Shown piece by piece: positions 45,031-46,084 of a DNA stretch of 46,084 bases. Source of the DNA: Syntrophaceae bacterium (GTDB taxonomy: Bacteria > Desulfobacterota > Syntrophia > Syntrophales > Smithellaceae); NCBI GenBank assembly GCA_003142535.1, contig PLMQ01000037.1, forward strand, positions 1 through 46,084, in the 5' to 3' direction. The notes below the pieces were generated by a model. It had not been told where the DNA came from and did no database searches. It was given only the letters and a program-made list of their open reading frames with translations. How positions within the stretch are numbered: the first letter of the stretch is position 1; every line of letters begins with the position of its first letter. The translations under genes and the position numbers were made by a program.

Positions 45031-45960
45031 TCACAAATCAAAAGGTTTTTCTTTATCAAAATCGGGCGTCAGTGAAAATTCATTGACTTCTTGGACAAAC
45101 AAATTTTCAAAACCCAAATCCAGGGCATAATCCAAGATTTGATTATATTCCTTAGTGGTTAATCGGCGCCCCAGCAACGGATGGTTGCTAACTCCGGCAA
45201 TCGGCGTGTATTGTGACATGAGACTGATCGGAACAGAAGTTGATATGTGCTTTTTAATCAGCCGGAATACTTCCTTGGAATTTTCCGTTCTTCCGGGCAG
45301 TACCAAATGGCGCACAATGATGCCTCTAACGGCAATTCCGTTTTCTATTTCCAGCCCGTCGCCAACCTGACGCACCATTTCTTTTAATGAATCCAAAGCA
45401 AAACCGGGATAATCAGGGGCGGAAGAGAAGGCAAGGCCGTCTTGGACTTCGCCATATTTGAAATCGGGCAGATAAATATCCACCATTCCTTCCAGTAGTT
45501 TTATTATCTGCGCATCTTCATAACCCCCGCAGTTGTAAACGAAAGGAATTTGCAAACCATTTTCCCGCGCCGACAAGAATGCTTCCATAATTAATGGCGT
45601 CTGGGGCGTGGGAGTTACCGGCTCAATATTATGGCAGCCGCGCAACTGCAAATCCAGCATTACCCGCGCCAGTTCGTTGACATCCAGCTCTTTACCCGAG
45701 GGATTATGTGAAATCTGATAATTCTGACAGTAAATGCAACCCAAATTGCAGGAGGAAAAGAAAATGGTACCGGCCCCGCGAGTGCCGGAAAGAGGAGGTT
45801 CTTCACCGTGATGAGCCTGCGCACAATCCATTACAATCTTTGCCGGTAGGCGGCAATAACCGATATCTCCCCGAGTGCGGTCAACATGGCAGTGCCGCGG
45901 ACAGAGAACACAATCTTTGAAGATTTCTTTTAATGCTGAAACTTGCTGATGTGATTCCAT
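45031..45960 (-). CDS. PflX-type radical SAM protein
   Basis: 309 residues. C71-x3-C75-x2-C78 (CNLGCIYCQN) binds the radical SAM 4Fe-4S cluster; a further N-terminal cysteine group (Cys17, 20, 24, 36) may hold a second cluster. The family (COG1313) resembles pyruvate formate-lyase activases but its substrate is not established. I chose ATG 45960: TTGGAG lies 7 bases upstream and family similarity begins there. The longer frame to 46044 is read through the palindromic repeat. Confidence 0.88.
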   Translation of the reverse strand: MESHQQVSALKEIFKDCVLCPRHCHVDRTRGDIGYCRLPAKIVMDCAQAHHGEEPPLSGTRGAGTIFFSSCNLGCIYCQNYQISHNPSGKELDVNELARVMLDLQLRGCHNIEPVTPTPQTPLIMEAFLSARENGLQIPFVYNCGGYEDAQIIKLLEGMVDIYLPDFKYGEVQDGLAFSSAPDYPGFALDSLKEMVRQVGDGLEIENGIAVRGIIVRHLVLPGRTENSKEVFRLIKKHISTSVPISLMSQYTPIAGVSNHPLLGRRLTTKEYNQILDYALDLGFENLFVQEVNEFSLTPDFDKEKPFDL

Positions 45961-46084
45961 AGTGAAACTCCAATTACGCAAGCGAAGCACAGCGGAATTG
46001 GTTAGTTGAACTATCCCGCGTAAGCGGTGGTTGTGAAACTCCAATTACACAAGCGAAGCAAAGTGGAATTGGTAAGTTGTAATG
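45961..46084 (-). repeat. Palindromic repeat (71-bp family), terminal copy, two units
   Basis: GTGAAACTCC recurs at 45962 and 46033, exactly 71 bases apart. Each unit has arms CCAATT/AATTGG around a GCTTCGCTT loop, and CCGCTTACGCGGG lies between them. The array runs off the window. Its end supplies the ribosome site of the radical SAM gene. Confidence 0.8.

Noticed and set aside
45961-46044. Extended N-terminus of the radical SAM protein
   Set aside because: The extra 28 codons are translated repeat DNA; the ATG at 45960 has a well-spaced ribosome site and family similarity starts there.

Overview
The window is a dense bacterial chromosome segment, most likely from a strict anaerobe of the Desulfobacterota (Syntrophus/Smithella-like). 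This is inferred from gene content: an oxygen-sensitive class III ribonucleotide reductase homologue, an iron-sulfur flavoprotein, an acyl-CoA dehydrogenase inside a fatty-acid operon, a sigma54-dependent two-component pair, a PflX-type radical SAM protein, and LolA (hence an outer membrane). There are no rRNA or tRNA genes, no CRISPR array and no intact insertion sequence that I can see.

Layout. (1) 262-8427, minus strand: NrdD homologue overlapping an HD-domain dNTPase-type gene, a terminator next to a 24-codon remnant of a short-chain dehydrogenase, a five-PAS hybrid histidine kinase, and a two-domain flavoprotein. (2) 8541-8735: palindromic repeats with a 71-bp period. (3) 8784-16303, minus: type II fatty-acid/polyketide-like cluster (FabD, acyl-CoA dehydrogenase, KAS III, FabG, FabZ-like, KAS II, ACP, PlsC-like acyltransferase, phosphopantetheinyl transferase) with no recognisable enoyl reductase. 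(4) 16644-19580, plus: membrane histidine kinase and NtrC-type regulator. (5) 19589-27844, minus: CTP synthase, a very large GlmS-like protein, a GlmU-like left-handed beta-helix protein, a Fis-type HTH protein, a membrane protein and MoaC. (6) 28010-31722, plus: ComM/YifB, branched-chain aminotransferase, LolA, with a phased cluster of DnaA-box-like sites before lolA. (7) 31801-36180: AT-rich accessory island with an AAA ATPase + DUF4435/TOPRIM pair resembling the PARIS phage-defence system, a RelE/RHH toxin-antitoxin pair and a HEPN/MNT pair, the latter two bracketed by copies of the same relic gene tail. (8) 36224-44549, minus, visibly more GC-rich: one operon for import and breakdown of a hydroxy acid (GarR-like reductase, MOFRL glycerate 2-kinase, complete Liv-type ABC transporter, LarA-type nickel racemase), with a divergent, broken UxaA-family dehydratase gene at its edge. 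(9) 45031-45960: PflX-type radical SAM protein whose ribosome-binding site is supplied by the 71-bp repeat.

How it works together. The operon in region 8 points to uptake of a hydroxy acid, racemisation, and routing through tartronate semialdehyde and D-glycerate to 2-phosphoglycerate; the dehydratase that could have fed it is now a pseudogene. Region 3 looks like a dedicated acyl-chain assembly line with its own carrier and activating enzyme. Region 7 is a small defence island. The points most worth a second look are the NrdD homologue whose glycyl-radical glycine is lysine, the PARIS-like pair, the repeat family whose stem arms change together while the loop is kept, the relic tails around the toxin-antitoxin modules, and the giant GlmS/GlmU-like pair.
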